Shown: positions 8,761 to 19,346, numbered from the stretch's first letter. The stretch: 64,000 nucleotides of DNA from Arthrobacter sp. OAP107 (GCF_040546765.1 NZ_JBEPOK010000001.1:62001-126000); one strand, 5' to 3'. Numbers and translations are program-made. The notes: generated by a model from the letters alone, not told the origin.

Positions 8761-9576
8761 TTAGGCCCGGGCGATGACCTCGCCGTTGGGAATGAGGAAC
8801 CAGCCGTCGTCGGTGGAACCCCAGCGGTGCCAGCCGGCCGAGATGCGCGTGAGGTCCGCTTCCTGCGCGAAGCCGTACTCGAGGGCCTGCTCCGCGAAGG
8901 CCGAATGCAGCACGCGTTCGCCCCACACCCGGGCCTGCCAGCGGCGCTGCTGTCCGGTGGCGTAGAGCCAGTTGCTGCTGGTCGGCGCCACGTCCGTGAA
9001 GCCGGCGGCCTGTGCCCAGGAGACGAGCCGCCGGCCGGCGTCGGGCTCTGCACCGTTCCGGCGTGCGATCCGCTGGTAGAGCTCCATCCACTCATCGAGC
9101 TCGGGAATGGCCGGATACCAGCTCATGCCATGGAAATCGGCGTCGCGGACCGCAACGATGCCGCCGGGCCTGGCCACCCGCCGCATTTCCCGCAGCGCCT
9201 CGACAGGGTCGGTCAGGTGCTGCAGGACCTGGTGGGCGTGCACAACGTCGAAGGTGTCGTCCTCGAAATCGAGGTCGTAGATGTTGCCCGCCACGAACTC
9301 CACGTTCCCGACGCCGCGGTCGGACGCCAGCTCGCGGGCGTGGGTGATCACGTCGGGGGAGCGGTCCAGCCCCGTCACCTTCCCGGGGGCGACCAGAAGC
9401 GCGAAGTCGCAGGTGATGCTGCCCGGCCCGCACCCGACGTCGAGCACCGATACGCCCGGGGTGAGATGCGGGATGACGAACGCGGCCGAATTCTCCGCCG
9501 TCCGCGAGGCATGGGCCCGGACCACGGACTCGTGGTGACCGTGAGTGTAGACATCTTCCGGCTGCTGCGCGCTCAT
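8761..9576 (-). CDS. Class I SAM-dependent methyltransferase
   Basis: A 271-residue soluble enzyme with the SAM-binding motif VLDVGCGPG near residues 45-53 and a later motif HVVHAHQVLQHL. It resembles the UbiE/Methyltransf_11 type that methylates small molecules. The acceptor is not apparent. It sits between marR and the LysE-type exporter, all on the minus strand; whether they share a transcript is not clear from spacing. Confidence 0.85.
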   Translation of the reverse strand: MSAQQPEDVYTHGHHESVVRAHASRTAENSAAFVIPHLTPGVSVLDVGCGPGSITCDFALLVAPGKVTGLDRSPDVITHARELASDRGVGNVEFVAGNIYDLDFEDDTFDVVHAHQVLQHLTDPVEALREMRRVARPGGIVAVRDADFHGMSWYPAIPELDEWMELYQRIARRNGAEPDAGRRLVSWAQAAGFTDVAPTSSNWLYATGQQRRWQARVWGERVLHSAFAEQALEYGFAQEADLTRISAGWHRWGSTDDGWFLIPNGEVIARA

Positions 9577-9626
9577 AGGGAAACGCTACTCCTTCTCCGC
9601 ATTTCGGGAAGGCAGCGGCAGAGCGG

Positions 9627-10136
9627 TCATGGTGTGCCGGAAGCTTCCCGGCTGGCGGCAACCGTTGCCGCAATCATCGCGTCCATGAACCGGGCGGCTG
9701 TCTCGAGTTCCTGCGCGGTGAACCCGGCCATGGCGCTGTCCATGTGGCGGGCGAGCGGCAGGAACATGGCGGAGCCGTCGCGGTACGCCTTGTCCGTCAT
9801 CCGCAGCTGCACCTGCCGCCGGTCCTGCCCTTCGCGCAGGCGCACCAGATGTCCGGAGCCGCACAGCCGGTCAACCAGTGCCGTGGTGGCCGGGGAGCTG
9901 AGGTTCAGTTCCCTCCGCAGGGTTCCCGGGGTCACGACTTCGCCATTGGCGGCGTGCCTCATGACGGCGGCGAGAGCGTTGAGGTCCGTCCGGTGCATGT
10001 CGTTCCGGCCGCCCGCAGAGTCCACGTAGCGGTTGGCCTCCAGGGTGAACTCCTGAAGTCGCCGTATCAGGGGGTGCTGCCTGCCCGGGGCTGAGGCGGT
10101 CACACCATCGGACGGGCTGTCAGGCTTCTTGGCCAC
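9627..10136 (-). CDS. MarR family transcriptional regulator
   Basis: A 169-residue winged-helix regulator. The core HTH is RRELNLSSPATTALVDRLCG, followed by a wing containing LVRLREGQDRRQVQLRMT, typical of MarR. It is divergent from the MMPL transporter gene at 10294, and a TATCT-N9-AGATA inverted repeat lies in the shared intergenic region. The likely role is ligand-relieved repression of the exporter and itself. Confidence 0.9.
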   Translation of the reverse strand: MAKKPDSPSDGVTASAPGRQHPLIRRLQEFTLEANRYVDSAGGRNDMHRTDLNALAAVMRHAANGEVVTPGTLRRELNLSSPATTALVDRLCGSGHLVRLREGQDRRQVQLRMTDKAYRDGSAMFLPLARHMDSAMAGFTAQELETAARFMDAMIAATVAASREASGTP

Positions 10137-10210
10137 GTCCGCCTCCTCTTCTCAGTGTTGCCTTCCGGAGTTTACAGCCAAGGCGTCTGCGCCCAGGGGA
10201 AAGAGCCATG

Positions 10211-10229
10211 TATCTCCATGGTAAAGATA
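10211..10229. promoter_or_regulatory. Putative MarR operator
   Basis: An inverted repeat TATCT-N9-AGATA lies between divergent marR and MMPL genes. A possible -10 element TATGCT (10233-10238) for the transporter follows directly, so a bound regulator would block it. This is inferred from position and symmetry. Confidence 0.5.
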
Positions 10230-10293
10230 GTTTATGCTGGAACAATCATCGCCGAACGGCCCGGGTGGCCGCCACGCCCAGGAGGTCTTCCCC

Positions 10294-12483
10294 ATGAACC
10301 AGTCAGCCCGCACCACGAGCCTCCCGTTCTGGCTCCGGTGGCTTATCCCCGTGGTCCTCGTCGTCGGCTGGGTTGCCGTTGCCGGGGTGGGCGGACCCAC
10401 GTTCGGCAGGCTGGATGAGGTCTCGTCGAATGACCAGGCGTCCTTCCTTCCCGCCGGCGCGGAGGCCACCGAGGCCCGCGAGTGGCAGCAAAAGTTCCAG
10501 GACTCCGGCGAGGTGCCCGCCGTCGTTGTCATTGAGAGCAGCAGCGCCCTCACGCCTGCGCAACTGGGCACGGCGGCAGCCCTGAAAGCCAAGCTGGAAG
10601 ACCTGCGGGTGGGCAGCGCGGTGGTGGGGCCCGTGCCGTCGCAGGACCGGCAGGCCGTGCAGTACATCGTGTCCGTTGCGGCAGCGGAACCGGCGGACGC
10701 CGTGGAGGAACTGCGCAACGAGGTCCGGGCGGCTGCCCCGGACGGCACACAGACGTTCGTCACCGGTCCTGCCGGGCTCGCGGCCGACCTCGCGGGGGCC
10801 TTCGCGGGCATCGACGGTATCCTGCTGCTGGTGGCGCTGGCGGCGGTGTTTGTCATCCTTCTGGTTGTCTACCGGTCCCTGCTCCTGCCCTTCGCCGTGC
10901 TGCTGACCTCGGTGTTTGCGCTATGCGCCGCCATCCTGCTGGTGTTCGGCATGGCCAAGGCGGGCTGGATCCAGCTCAACGGCCAAAGCCAGGGCATCCT
11001 CTCCATCCTGGTGATCGGCGCAGCCACCGACTATGCCCTGCTTTACGTGGCCCGGTTCCGTGAGGCGCTTGGGCACACGGCCAACCGCACCGCCGCCGCG
11101 CTCACCGCCTGGCGGGCCTCCGTGGCGCCCATTCTGGCGTCGGGTGCCACGGTTGCCATCGCGCTGCTGTGCCTGCTGTTTTCCGACCTCAACTCCAACA
11201 AGGCGCTGGGCCCGGTGGCTGCCGCGGGCATCGTCTGCTCGCTTTTCGCTGCGCTCACCCTGCTCCCGGCCTTCGCTGCACTCCTGGGGCGCGCCGCGTT
11301 CTGGCCGTTCCGGCCCGGGCTCCTGCCCGAAGATGCGCGTGAGCCGGAACTGGCCACCGGACTGGAGGGTCAGCGCGGGCTGTGGCGCGCCGTCGGAACG
11401 CTGGTGTCGCGGCGTCCCCGCACGGTGTGGGTGGCCTCCGTGCTCCTGCTGGTCGCGGCTTCGGCCGGGATCCTGCAACTGAGAGCCAACGGTGTGCCGC
11501 AAACCGCCGTCATCCTCAGTGCTTCCAACGCCGTCGACGGGCAGGACGCGCTCGCACGCCATTTCGACGCCGGCAGCGGCAGTCCCGTGGTCATCGTGGC
11601 CAGCCAGGGGAAAGCCGGGGACGTCCTCGAAACGGCCAAGGCCGCTGACGGCGTGGGCGACGCCTACCTTCTGGCTGAGGGAAGCGTGCCCATCACGGGA
11701 GCCCCGGGAACCCCTGCCGCCCCGGGAACCCCTGCCATGCGGGACGGCAGGGTGCTCCTCAACGCCACGCTCGACTACGCCGCCGACTCTGACGCAGCGG
11801 AGAACGCCGTGGCAGGGATGCGGGAGAGCGTCAAACGTGTGGACCCCGATGCCCTGGTCGGCGGGGTGACCGCCACCGCCCTGGACACCAACACCACCGC
11901 GCAGCGGGACCTCGCCACGATCATCCCCGTGGTCCTCGCCGTTATCCTGCTCATCCTCATGGTGCTGCTGCGGTCCGTCCTCGCACCCGTCCTGCTTGTC
12001 GCCTCGGTGGTTATGTCCTACGCGGCCGCCATGGGCGTTTCCGCCCTCGTGTTCCACAACATCCTGGGCTTCCCCGGGGCCGACGCCACGGTGCCGCTGT
12101 TCGGCTTCGTGTTCCTCGTGGCCCTGGGCGTGGACTACAACATCTTCCTCATGAGCCGGGTCCGCGAAGAGTCGCTGAAGCACGGTACCCGGCCCGGGAT
12201 TCTGCGCGGACTGGGCGTGACCGGCGGGGTGATCACATCGGCCGGAGTGGTCCTGGCCGCCACCTTTGCAGCCTTGGGCGTTATTCCCATCATGTTCCTC
12301 GTGCAGCTGGCCTTCATCGTGGCTTTCGGGGTGCTGCTGGACACCGTTCTGGTGCGCTCGCTCCTGGTTCCCGCCTTGGCCTACGACCTCGGCCGGCGCA
12401 TCTGGTGGCCGGGCAGGCTCGCCCGGCACGATTCGCAGGAAGCCAGCAAAGTGGAAGGGCCGGCGGAAGCGGCGGTCCGCTAG
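10294..12483 (+). CDS. MMPL/RND-type efflux transporter
   Basis: A 729-residue membrane transporter with two MMPL halves. Each half has an extracytoplasmic loop followed by a block of about five membrane helices (residues about 170-350 and 540-710). The segment IGAATDYALLYVARFRE in half one matches ALGVDYNIFLMSRVREE in half two, the conserved proton-relay aspartate helix of the family. ATG 10294 is chosen because AGGAGG precedes it at 10279-10284. Its divergent MarR neighbour suggests induced export of a toxic or lipophilic compound. The stop overlaps that of the convergent gene. Confidence 0.9.
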   Translation: MNQSARTTSLPFWLRWLIPVVLVVGWVAVAGVGGPTFGRLDEVSSNDQASFLPAGAEATEAREWQQKFQDSGEVPAVVVIESSSALTPAQLGTAAALKAKLEDLRVGSAVVGPVPSQDRQAVQYIVSVAAAEPADAVEELRNEVRAAAPDGTQTFVTGPAGLAADLAGAFAGIDGILLLVALAAVFVILLVVYRSLLLPFAVLLTSVFALCAAILLVFGMAKAGWIQLNGQSQGILSILVIGAATDYALLYVARFREALGHTANRTAAALTAWRASVAPILASGATVAIALLCLLFSDLNSNKALGPVAAAGIVCSLFAALTLLPAFAALLGRAAFWPFRPGLLPEDAREPELATGLEGQRGLWRAVGTLVSRRPRTVWVASVLLLVAASAGILQLRANGVPQTAVILSASNAVDGQDALARHFDAGSGSPVVIVASQGKAGDVLETAKAADGVGDAYLLAEGSVPITGAPGTPAAPGTPAMRDGRVLLNATLDYAADSDAAENAVAGMRESVKRVDPDALVGGVTATALDTNTTAQRDLATIIPVVLAVILLILMVLLRSVLAPVLLVASVVMSYAAAMGVSALVFHNILGFPGADATVPLFGFVFLVALGVDYNIFLMSRVREESLKHGTRPGILRGLGVTGGVITSAGVVLAATFAALGVIPIMFLVQLAFIVAFGVLLDTVLVRSLLVPALAYDLGRRIWWPGRLARHDSQEASKVEGPAEAAVR

Positions 12484-13454
12484 GTTCCGGCCGGGATTCC
12501 CGCCGTCGCTCGCCCCGGACCGGCGGCGAGTTCCGAGCGCCACCACTCCACCGTCGCCCTGGCCGCCACGCCCAGTGGGGTCGGGTGCAGGCCCAGTTGC
12601 TCCTCGCTGGCCGCCGAATCCATCACGAACGGTCGCTCGAACTGGTAGAGCGTTTCGCTGAGTTCCCGCATGTCGGCCGAGAAGAGTCCCAGGGTGCGCA
12701 GGACCCAGCCCGGCACCGCGCGGAGCTTCGCGGATGGCATGCCGGCAGCGGCCCCAAAGGCCTGGGCGATCTGGCGCTGCGTGAGCGGCGGGCTGGTGGG
12801 CGCATGCAGAACCCGGTTCCACAGCCCAGGTTTCCCCGCGGCCCCGATCATGGCCGCGGCCAGATCGGGAACGTAGGTGAAGGAATGCGGCTGGTCCGCA
12901 TTTCCCACGACCTGTAGCGGGCGGCCGGCGAGGATGGCGGGCACCATGCGCTCGCCTGCGTGGGCCATCCGGACGCGGGGGCCGAAGAAATCGCCCGCCA
13001 CCACTGAGACGGTGTCCGTGGCGCTCGCCTCCCGCGCCCGCAGCAGCGCCGCGCGGATCCCGCGTTTGCCGCCCGACGCCTCCCGCGCGCTGCTTTCGTC
13101 CATCACCCGCTCCGGATTGCTGTAGGAGTAAAGGCTTTCGGGAAAGACGACGACGGCGCCCGCCTCGCCTGCCGCCGCCAGGACCGCCCGTTCGGCGGCC
13201 GGGAGCTCCCGCGCCCACGCCGCGGCGCTGTAGGACGAGCCGTGGATGCAGTGGAAGACCGCCGCCGCGCCGTCGAGTGCGCCGGTCAGCAGGCCTGGGT
13301 CGGAGGCATCCCCGTTCAGCTTTTCGATGTTCGGATGGTCGGGACCGCTTCCCGAGCGGGTGAGGACCCGGACCCGCTCACCCCGCCCCGCCAGTTGCTC
13401 TGCCACCGTCCAGCCCACAGGGCCGGCGCCGGTGACCACGTAAAAACCTGACAT
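12480..13454 (-). CDS. NAD(P)-binding Rossmann protein (NmrA/epimerase-like)
   Basis: A 324-residue extended short-chain dehydrogenase/atypical epimerase. It begins with the dinucleotide motif TGAGPVGW (GxGxxG type) and has a D-G-A-A-AVFH strand and a degenerate active site with YSYSN in place of the usual YxxxK. Similar proteins act as NAD-dependent epimerases or redox sensors. GGAGGAGAA just upstream of ATG 13454 is a strong ribosome-binding site. It is divergent from the TetR gene, and operators for that regulator lie in its promoter, so it is probably the regulated target. Confidence 0.8.
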   Translation of the reverse strand: MSGFYVVTGAGPVGWTVAEQLAGRGERVRVLTRSGSGPDHPNIEKLNGDASDPGLLTGALDGAAAVFHCIHGSSYSAAAWARELPAAERAVLAAAGEAGAVVVFPESLYSYSNPERVMDESSAREASGGKRGIRAALLRAREASATDTVSVVAGDFFGPRVRMAHAGERMVPAILAGRPLQVVGNADQPHSFTYVPDLAAAMIGAAGKPGLWNRVLHAPTSPPLTQRQIAQAFGAAAGMPSAKLRAVPGWVLRTLGLFSADMRELSETLYQFERPFVMDSAASEEQLGLHPTPLGVAARATVEWWRSELAAGPGRATAGIPAGT

Positions 13455-13508
13455 TGAAAATTCTCCTCCGTGCAGTGCGGCTGGCCTCGGAGAGCCCGCC
13501 CCTCCTTT

Positions 13509-13590
13509 GAGAGCACTGCTCTCGAAACAAGGATGCTGCCGGTACCGGGCAATGTCAAGAGCAGTGCTCTCATTTGTTGACAGTGCTCTG
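13509..13590. promoter_or_regulatory. TetR operators and divergent promoters
   Basis: Three copies of one palindrome family lie between the divergent genes: GAGAGCACTGCTCTC (13509-13523), AGAGCAGTGCTCT (13558-13570), and the half-site CAGTGCTCTG (13581-13590). A minus-strand promoter TTGACA-N17-CATCCT (-35 at 13558-13553, -10 at 13535-13530) puts the first operator at the start of transcription. A plus-strand TTGACA at 13577-13582 overlaps the half-site. This arrangement predicts repression of both genes. Confidence 0.75.
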
Positions 13591-13610
13591 ATTCATGCCA
13601 TGCTGGGTGG

Positions 13611-14333
13611 ATGCCTCCCATCCCCGAGACCGCCAGCGGTGAACCCCGCACGCCGCGTGAACGTGCCCGGGCGCAGACCATCGCTGACATCATCAGGCTG
13701 GGCCGGCAGCACCTGGCCCGCCATGGGGCCGCCGCCCTGTCGCTGCGCGCCGTCGCCCGCGACCTGGGCGTTGTCTCCTCTGCCGTCTACCGGTACGTCG
13801 GGAGCCGCGACGAGCTGTTGACCCTCCTGCTCGTGGACGCATACAACAACCTGGGGGATGCGGTGGATGCCGCCGTCGAGGCCGTCCCCGCGGACGAGTC
13901 CAGGGGCCGGTTCGCAGCGCTGGCCCGCGCCGTCCGCGGATGGGCCCTCCAGGAACCGGCGCGCTACGGACTCCTGTTCGGCAGTCCGGTGCCGGGGTAT
14001 CAGGCCCCGGCGGAGCGGACCATGGCACCCGGCACGCGGGTGGTCGGCGGCCTGGTGCAGATTCTGGACGCCGCGCACCGGGCCGGGCGCCTTCGTGAGC
14101 GCGGGCCTTCCGCGGTGCCGGCGCCGCTGGCCGCCGACCTTGACGCAATCCGGCGTGAGCTGGGCGTGGACGTCCCGGACGCCCTGCTGGCCCGTGGGGC
14201 CCTCGTCTGGACCTCACTCTTCGGCGCCGTCAGTTTTGAAGTATTCGGGCAGTATGGCGCCGGCACCTTTTCCGCGCCGGATGAACTGTTCGAGCACCAT
14301 ATCGCCGTACTGGCGGATGTCGCCGGGCTGTAG
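13611..14333 (+). CDS. TetR family transcriptional regulator
   Basis: A 240-residue regulator. The N-terminal HTH (about residues 25-70) includes LSLRAVARDLGVVSSAVYRYV, a standard TetR recognition helix. The C-terminal part resembles the WHG-type TetR ligand domain. No Shine-Dalgarno is evident before ATG 13611, and a -35 TTGACA only about 30 bp upstream suggests a near-leaderless transcript. It probably binds the AGAGCA-N-TGCTCT sites just upstream and controls the divergent NAD(P)-binding protein gene. Confidence 0.88.
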   Translation: MPPIPETASGEPRTPRERARAQTIADIIRLGRQHLARHGAAALSLRAVARDLGVVSSAVYRYVGSRDELLTLLLVDAYNNLGDAVDAAVEAVPADESRGRFAALARAVRGWALQEPARYGLLFGSPVPGYQAPAERTMAPGTRVVGGLVQILDAAHRAGRLRERGPSAVPAPLAADLDAIRRELGVDVPDALLARGALVWTSLFGAVSFEVFGQYGAGTFSAPDELFEHHIAVLADVAGL

Positions 14334-14475
14334 CCGGCCCGGATCTCGCCGGGTTGTAGCCGGCCCGCCGCGGCGGCGCCCATACGCGCCCCTGTTGCCG
14401 CCCGCGCGGGCTGAGTAGACTGCCACTGCGCCCCGGACCAGGCGCGCCCAGTCCTTTCGAAGGAGTGATCAAGCG

Positions 14476-14898
14476 ATGACCGAAAACAGTGAGTCCGGCA
14501 ACGCGGGCAAGACGCACAACAGCTCCAGGAATCCGGCACTCGAGGGGGACAGCGGCCAGTACGTGGAGGGGGACTACGGCGACGCCGGCGTGGCAGGGCA
14601 GGAATCCGCCGCAGAGCCCAAGGGTGGTTACTCCGAGGGGGATTACGGCGACGCGGGGGTGGTCGAGCCGTCCGTGCAGGGATCAGAAGGCGAATATCCG
14701 GAAGGCGACTACGGCCGGGCCGGGGCCGTCGGCCAGGAGCTGCCCGGGGATGAGGAAGGCGAATACCCGGAGGGTGACTATGGGGCTGCCGGTGCCGCCC
14801 CCGAAGGCCGTGCCGCCGAAAAGCTGAAGGACGGATTGACCGGCGGCCAGGACAACCCCCCGCGAAACGACGACGACGGCACCTCCTCGGGAGGTTAG
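14476..14898 (+). CDS. Small acidic repeat protein (EGDYG repeats)
   Basis: A 140-residue, strongly acidic and Gly-rich protein with no predicted membrane segment or signal peptide. Four imperfect repeats centre on Y-x-EGDYG-x-AG (YVEGDYGDAG, YSEGDYGDAG, YPEGDYGRAG, YPEGDYGAAG), spaced about 22-27 residues apart. The rest is low-complexity and probably disordered. AAGGAGTG before ATG 14476 is a clear ribosome-binding site, and a hairpin follows at 14943-14985. I do not recognise a family and assign no function. Its position just upstream of the dnaK operon is the only context. Confidence 0.8.
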   Translation: MTENSESGNAGKTHNSSRNPALEGDSGQYVEGDYGDAGVAGQESAAEPKGGYSEGDYGDAGVVEPSVQGSEGEYPEGDYGRAGAVGQELPGDEEGEYPEGDYGAAGAAPEGRAAEKLKDGLTGGQDNPPRNDDDGTSSGG

Positions 14899-14942
14899 GC
14901 GCAGTTCACGCTGGGCGAAATCCGGTGGCCGTTTAGTCCCGG

Positions 14943-14985
14943 AACCCCCTGTTCTCCGCGGAAATCCGCCGGGAATCGGGGGTTT
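14943..14985 (+). terminator. Probable terminator after the repeat protein
   Basis: AACCCCC (14943-14949) pairs with GGGGGTT (14978-14984), with an inner GCGG-AAAT-CCGC stem-loop and a short T tract. It separates the repeat-protein gene from the heat-shock promoter. Confidence 0.6.
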
Positions 14986-15014
14986 CTCGCGTCCGGATGG
15001 GGTCGCTCAGGGGC

Positions 15015-15091
15015 AAAGTTGAGCGTATCTGACTCAACTTTGGATTGACTTAAATTCTGCGCTGAGTAAAGTTGAGTGCAGACCGCTCAAG
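15015..15091 (+). promoter_or_regulatory. dnaK promoter flanked by two HAIR operators
   Basis: Two HspR-type inverted repeats of 7-7-7 design are present: GTTGAGC-N7-ACTCAAC (15018-15038, stem extended to AAAGTTGAG/CTCAACTTT) and GTTGAGT-N7-GCTCAAG (15071-15091). The consensus known from Streptomyces and mycobacteria is CTTGAGT-N7-ACTCAAG. Between them lies TTGACT (15045-15050), N16, TAAAGT (15067-15072), a good housekeeping promoter. The second site covers the -10 and start, so HspR with DnaK should repress in the absence of stress. Confidence 0.88.
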
Positions 15092-15135
15092 GAAATGGGC
15101 GACCCTAAGTTTCCACGGAAAGAAGGAAGCAACAC

Positions 15136-17001
<1,866 letters not shown>

Positions 17002-17003
17002 CC

Positions 17004-17660
17004 ATGCCGCACCACGGTAACGAAGAAGAGCACAACTCTTCCAGAGACCAGGGCAGCAAGCGCGACGAGCCGGTCATCCGGGACCACCGCAAGGTGGACC
17101 CGGTAACCGGGGAGGCCCGGCACCCGGAAGGCGGCCAGGCCGCCTCGGAAGCGGATTCCGACGGCGACGCGCTCGCCCAGGCTGAGGAAATCCTCAACCA
17201 GGTCGAGGTCCCCGCTGAGGAGTCCGTAGCGCAGGGTACCGAGGCCGCCGCGGCGGCGGAGCTGAAGAACGACCTGCTCCGCCTCCAGGCCGAGTACGTC
17301 AACTACCGCAAGCGCGTCGAACGCGACCGCGCCGTGGCAGGGGAGATGGCCGTCATCGGCGTCCTGAACTCCCTGCTCCCGGTGCTGGACGACCTCGACG
17401 CCGCCCGCCAGCACGGTGACCTCGCGGATGGCCCGTTCGCCGCGATCGCCACCAAGCTGGAGAACGCGCTGAAGACGTACGGCCTGACCCGCATCGACGA
17501 GACCGGCGTGGAGTTCGACCCCACCATCCACGAGGCCCTCATCCAGCAGCCCGGCGATGATATCGAGGTTGACACCGTCAGCCAGGTGCTCCGCTCCGGC
17601 TACAAGTCAGGCGACCGGGTCCTCCGGGCAGCACAGGTCATCGTCGCGGTACCTGCGTAG
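17004..17660 (+). CDS. grpE: Nucleotide exchange factor GrpE
   Basis: A 218-residue GrpE. Residues 1-80 are acidic and disordered, then a helical region starts with LKNDLLRLQAEYVNYRKRVE, and the beta-domain ends with the family motif VDTVSQVLRSGYKSGDRVLR. It releases ADP from DnaK. The ATG follows the dnaK stop after only two bases, so translation is probably coupled. A large hairpin follows the stop. Confidence 0.97.
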   Translation: MPHHGNEEEHNSSRDQGSKRDEPVIRDHRKVDPVTGEARHPEGGQAASEADSDGDALAQAEEILNQVEVPAEESVAQGTEAAAAAELKNDLLRLQAEYVNYRKRVERDRAVAGEMAVIGVLNSLLPVLDDLDAARQHGDLADGPFAAIATKLENALKTYGLTRIDETGVEFDPTIHEALIQQPGDDIEVDTVSQVLRSGYKSGDRVLRAAQVIVAVPA

Positions 17661-17673
17661 TTTTACCTCCACG

Positions 17674-17720
17674 CCTCCGCGGATGAGGGGGCCACTCCCG
17701 GGCCTCCTCATCCGCGGCGG
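17674..17720 (+). other. Strong hairpin between grpE and dnaJ
   Basis: CCGCGGATGAGG (17677-17688) pairs perfectly with CCTCATCCGCGG (17706-17717), and flanking GCC/GGC extend the stem. No T tract follows. It may act as a partial terminator, RNase processing site or mRNA stabiliser that sets lower dnaJ-hspR than dnaK-grpE output. Confidence 0.7.
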
Positions 17721-17772
17721 CGTTCGGCGGTAATCTCGCCTTATCGTTTTGCACATTTGAAAGGAAACGCCA

Positions 17773-18750
17773 TTGGCTAGCCAGGACTGGGTGGACAAGG
17801 ACTTTTACAAGATCCTTGGTGTTGCCAAGGACGCTTCCGACGCTGACATTAAGAAGGCTTACCGGAAGCTCGCCCGGCAGTACCACCCTGACACTAACTC
17901 CGGGGATACTGCTGCGGAGAAGAAGTTCAAGGACATCTCCGAAGCGTATTCTGTGCTGTCCGATCCTGATGAGCGGCAGCAGTATGACGCCATCCGGGCC
18001 ATGGGCGGCGGCGCCCGCTTTGCCCCGCACGGCGCGGGAAGCACCGCGAACGGCGGCTTCGAGGACCTCTTCGGCGGCCTGTTTACCGGTGGCGGCGGCC
18101 GGCACTCCGGCGGGTTCAGCACAGCCGGCGGCGTTCCGCCCGAGTTCGCCGACCTGTTCGGCGGCGGCTTCGGGGGCGGACCGGCCGGGTTCCAGCGAGC
18201 CCCGCAGAAGGGCGCCGACCGAACGGCGAGCACCAGCATCTCCTTCGCCGGGTCAATCCGCGGCACCACCATCGGGCTGCGTGAACCGGACGGTGAGGTC
18301 ATCGACGTCCGGGTGCCTGCGGGCATCAAGGACGGTCAGAAGGTGCGAGTCCGGGGCAAGGGCCAGTACGGCCCGGCGGGCAACGGCGACCTTCTGGTCA
18401 CCGTCAACGTCAAGCCCCATGACTTTTACACGCGCGACGGCGACAACCTCCGGATCCACGTACCCGTCAGCTTCCCCGAGGCTGCTTTGGGCGCCGACAT
18501 CGAGGTTCCCACGATCGACGGCGAACATGTCCGGGTCCGCGTTCCCGCCGGCACCCCGTCAGGACGTACCTTGCGGGTCAAGGGCCGCGGTGTGAAGACG
18601 TCCAAGGCCACCGGCGACCTGCTGGTGACCATCGACGTCGCTGTTCCGCAGAACCTGAGCAAGGAAGCCGAGGAGGCCGTGAAAGCATTCGCAGCCGCCA
18701 CCGCCGGTGCGGACGTCCGCCAGGGCCTGGCAGCCAAGGCCCGGCTTTAG
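17773..18750 (+). CDS. dnaJ: Co-chaperone DnaJ, type without zinc finger
   Basis: A 325-residue Hsp40. The J domain occupies residues 8-75 with HPD at 38-40, followed by a Gly/Phe-rich linker (about 85-160) and the two beta-barrel C-terminal domains. There is no CxxCxGxG cysteine cluster, so it is a type II (CbpA-like) protein. It stimulates DnaK ATPase and delivers substrates. Translation starts at TTG 17773, preceded by AAAGGA. hspR follows after six bases. Confidence 0.95.
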   Translation: MASQDWVDKDFYKILGVAKDASDADIKKAYRKLARQYHPDTNSGDTAAEKKFKDISEAYSVLSDPDERQQYDAIRAMGGGARFAPHGAGSTANGGFEDLFGGLFTGGGGRHSGGFSTAGGVPPEFADLFGGGFGGGPAGFQRAPQKGADRTASTSISFAGSIRGTTIGLREPDGEVIDVRVPAGIKDGQKVRVRGKGQYGPAGNGDLLVTVNVKPHDFYTRDGDNLRIHVPVSFPEAALGADIEVPTIDGEHVRVRVPAGTPSGRTLRVKGRGVKTSKATGDLLVTIDVAVPQNLSKEAEEAVKAFAAATAGADVRQGLAAKARL

Positions 18751-18756
18751 GGGCGG

Positions 18757-19188
18757 GTGCCGGCCGTGGAAATCAATTTCGATCAGCCGATCTTCGTCAT
18801 CTCGGTGGCCGCCGAGCTCGCCGACATGCACCCGCAGACACTCCGCCAGTACGACCGGCTGGGCATCGTTTCGCCCAGCCGCGCGCCGGGCAAGTCCCGC
18901 CGCTACTCCCAGCGGGACGTGAACCGGCTCCGCGAGGTGCAGCGGCTGTCCCACGAAGGCGTCTCGCTTGAGGGGATCAAGCGCATCCTGGAGCTCGAAA
19001 ACCAGGTTGCTGCCCTGCAGCACCGGGTGACCGAACTGACCGAGGAACTGGCCCGCCGTCGTGAGCCATTGGAGTCCCGGATCTTTGCCGCCGGCACCGC
19101 CGGTGACGTGGTGAGCCTGGCGCGCGGCCAGCGGCCCCGGCCCCGTTCGCAGGCCGTGGTGGTGTGGCGGCCGCGCGGCGACCTCTAA
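18757..19188 (+). CDS. hspR: Heat-shock repressor HspR (MerR family)
   Basis: A 143-residue MerR-type regulator. The HTH contains HPQTLRQYDRLGIVSPSRAPG and RRYSQRDVNRLREVQRLSHEG, the usual HspR pattern, followed by a coiled-coil region with LEGIKRILELENQV. HspR represses the dnaK operon by binding HAIR sites together with DnaK, and two such sites lie at 15018 and 15071. GTG 18757 is the start. Confidence 0.95.
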   Translation: MPAVEINFDQPIFVISVAAELADMHPQTLRQYDRLGIVSPSRAPGKSRRYSQRDVNRLREVQRLSHEGVSLEGIKRILELENQVAALQHRVTELTEELARRREPLESRIFAAGTAGDVVSLARGQRPRPRSQAVVVWRPRGDL

Positions 19189-19292
19189 CCGGCCGCGTCT
19201 AACCAGCCGCATCCGGCCGCCCGGCCGGACCAGCCGTGTCCAGCCGTGTCCAGCCATCCCCGGACGGCGTTGCCCCTTGCGGCGTTCCCCAT

Positions 19293-19346
19293 TGCCAGAA
19301 TCGGGTGCAGTGCCAGAATAGGGTGCAGTGCCGGAACGGGGTTATC
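19293..19346. repeat. 18-bp tandem repeat ahead of the dikinase gene
   Basis: TGCCAGAATCGGGTGCAG (19293-19310), TGCCAGAATAGGGTGCAG (19311-19328) and a diverged third copy (19329-19346) are tandem. They lie 50-100 bp before the dikinase start, probably in its leader or promoter. The preceding bases also carry short CCAGCCGTGT duplications. Confidence 0.85.

Noticed and set aside
10921..13218. A 765-codon minus-strand frame
   Set aside because: It is antisense to the MMPL gene and out of frame with the NAD(P)-binding protein; no domain is visible.
19271..19290. Possible rifamycin-associated element before the dikinase gene
   Set aside because: The core CTTGCGGC resembles the element I recall, but there is no dyad symmetry and I cannot verify the consensus.
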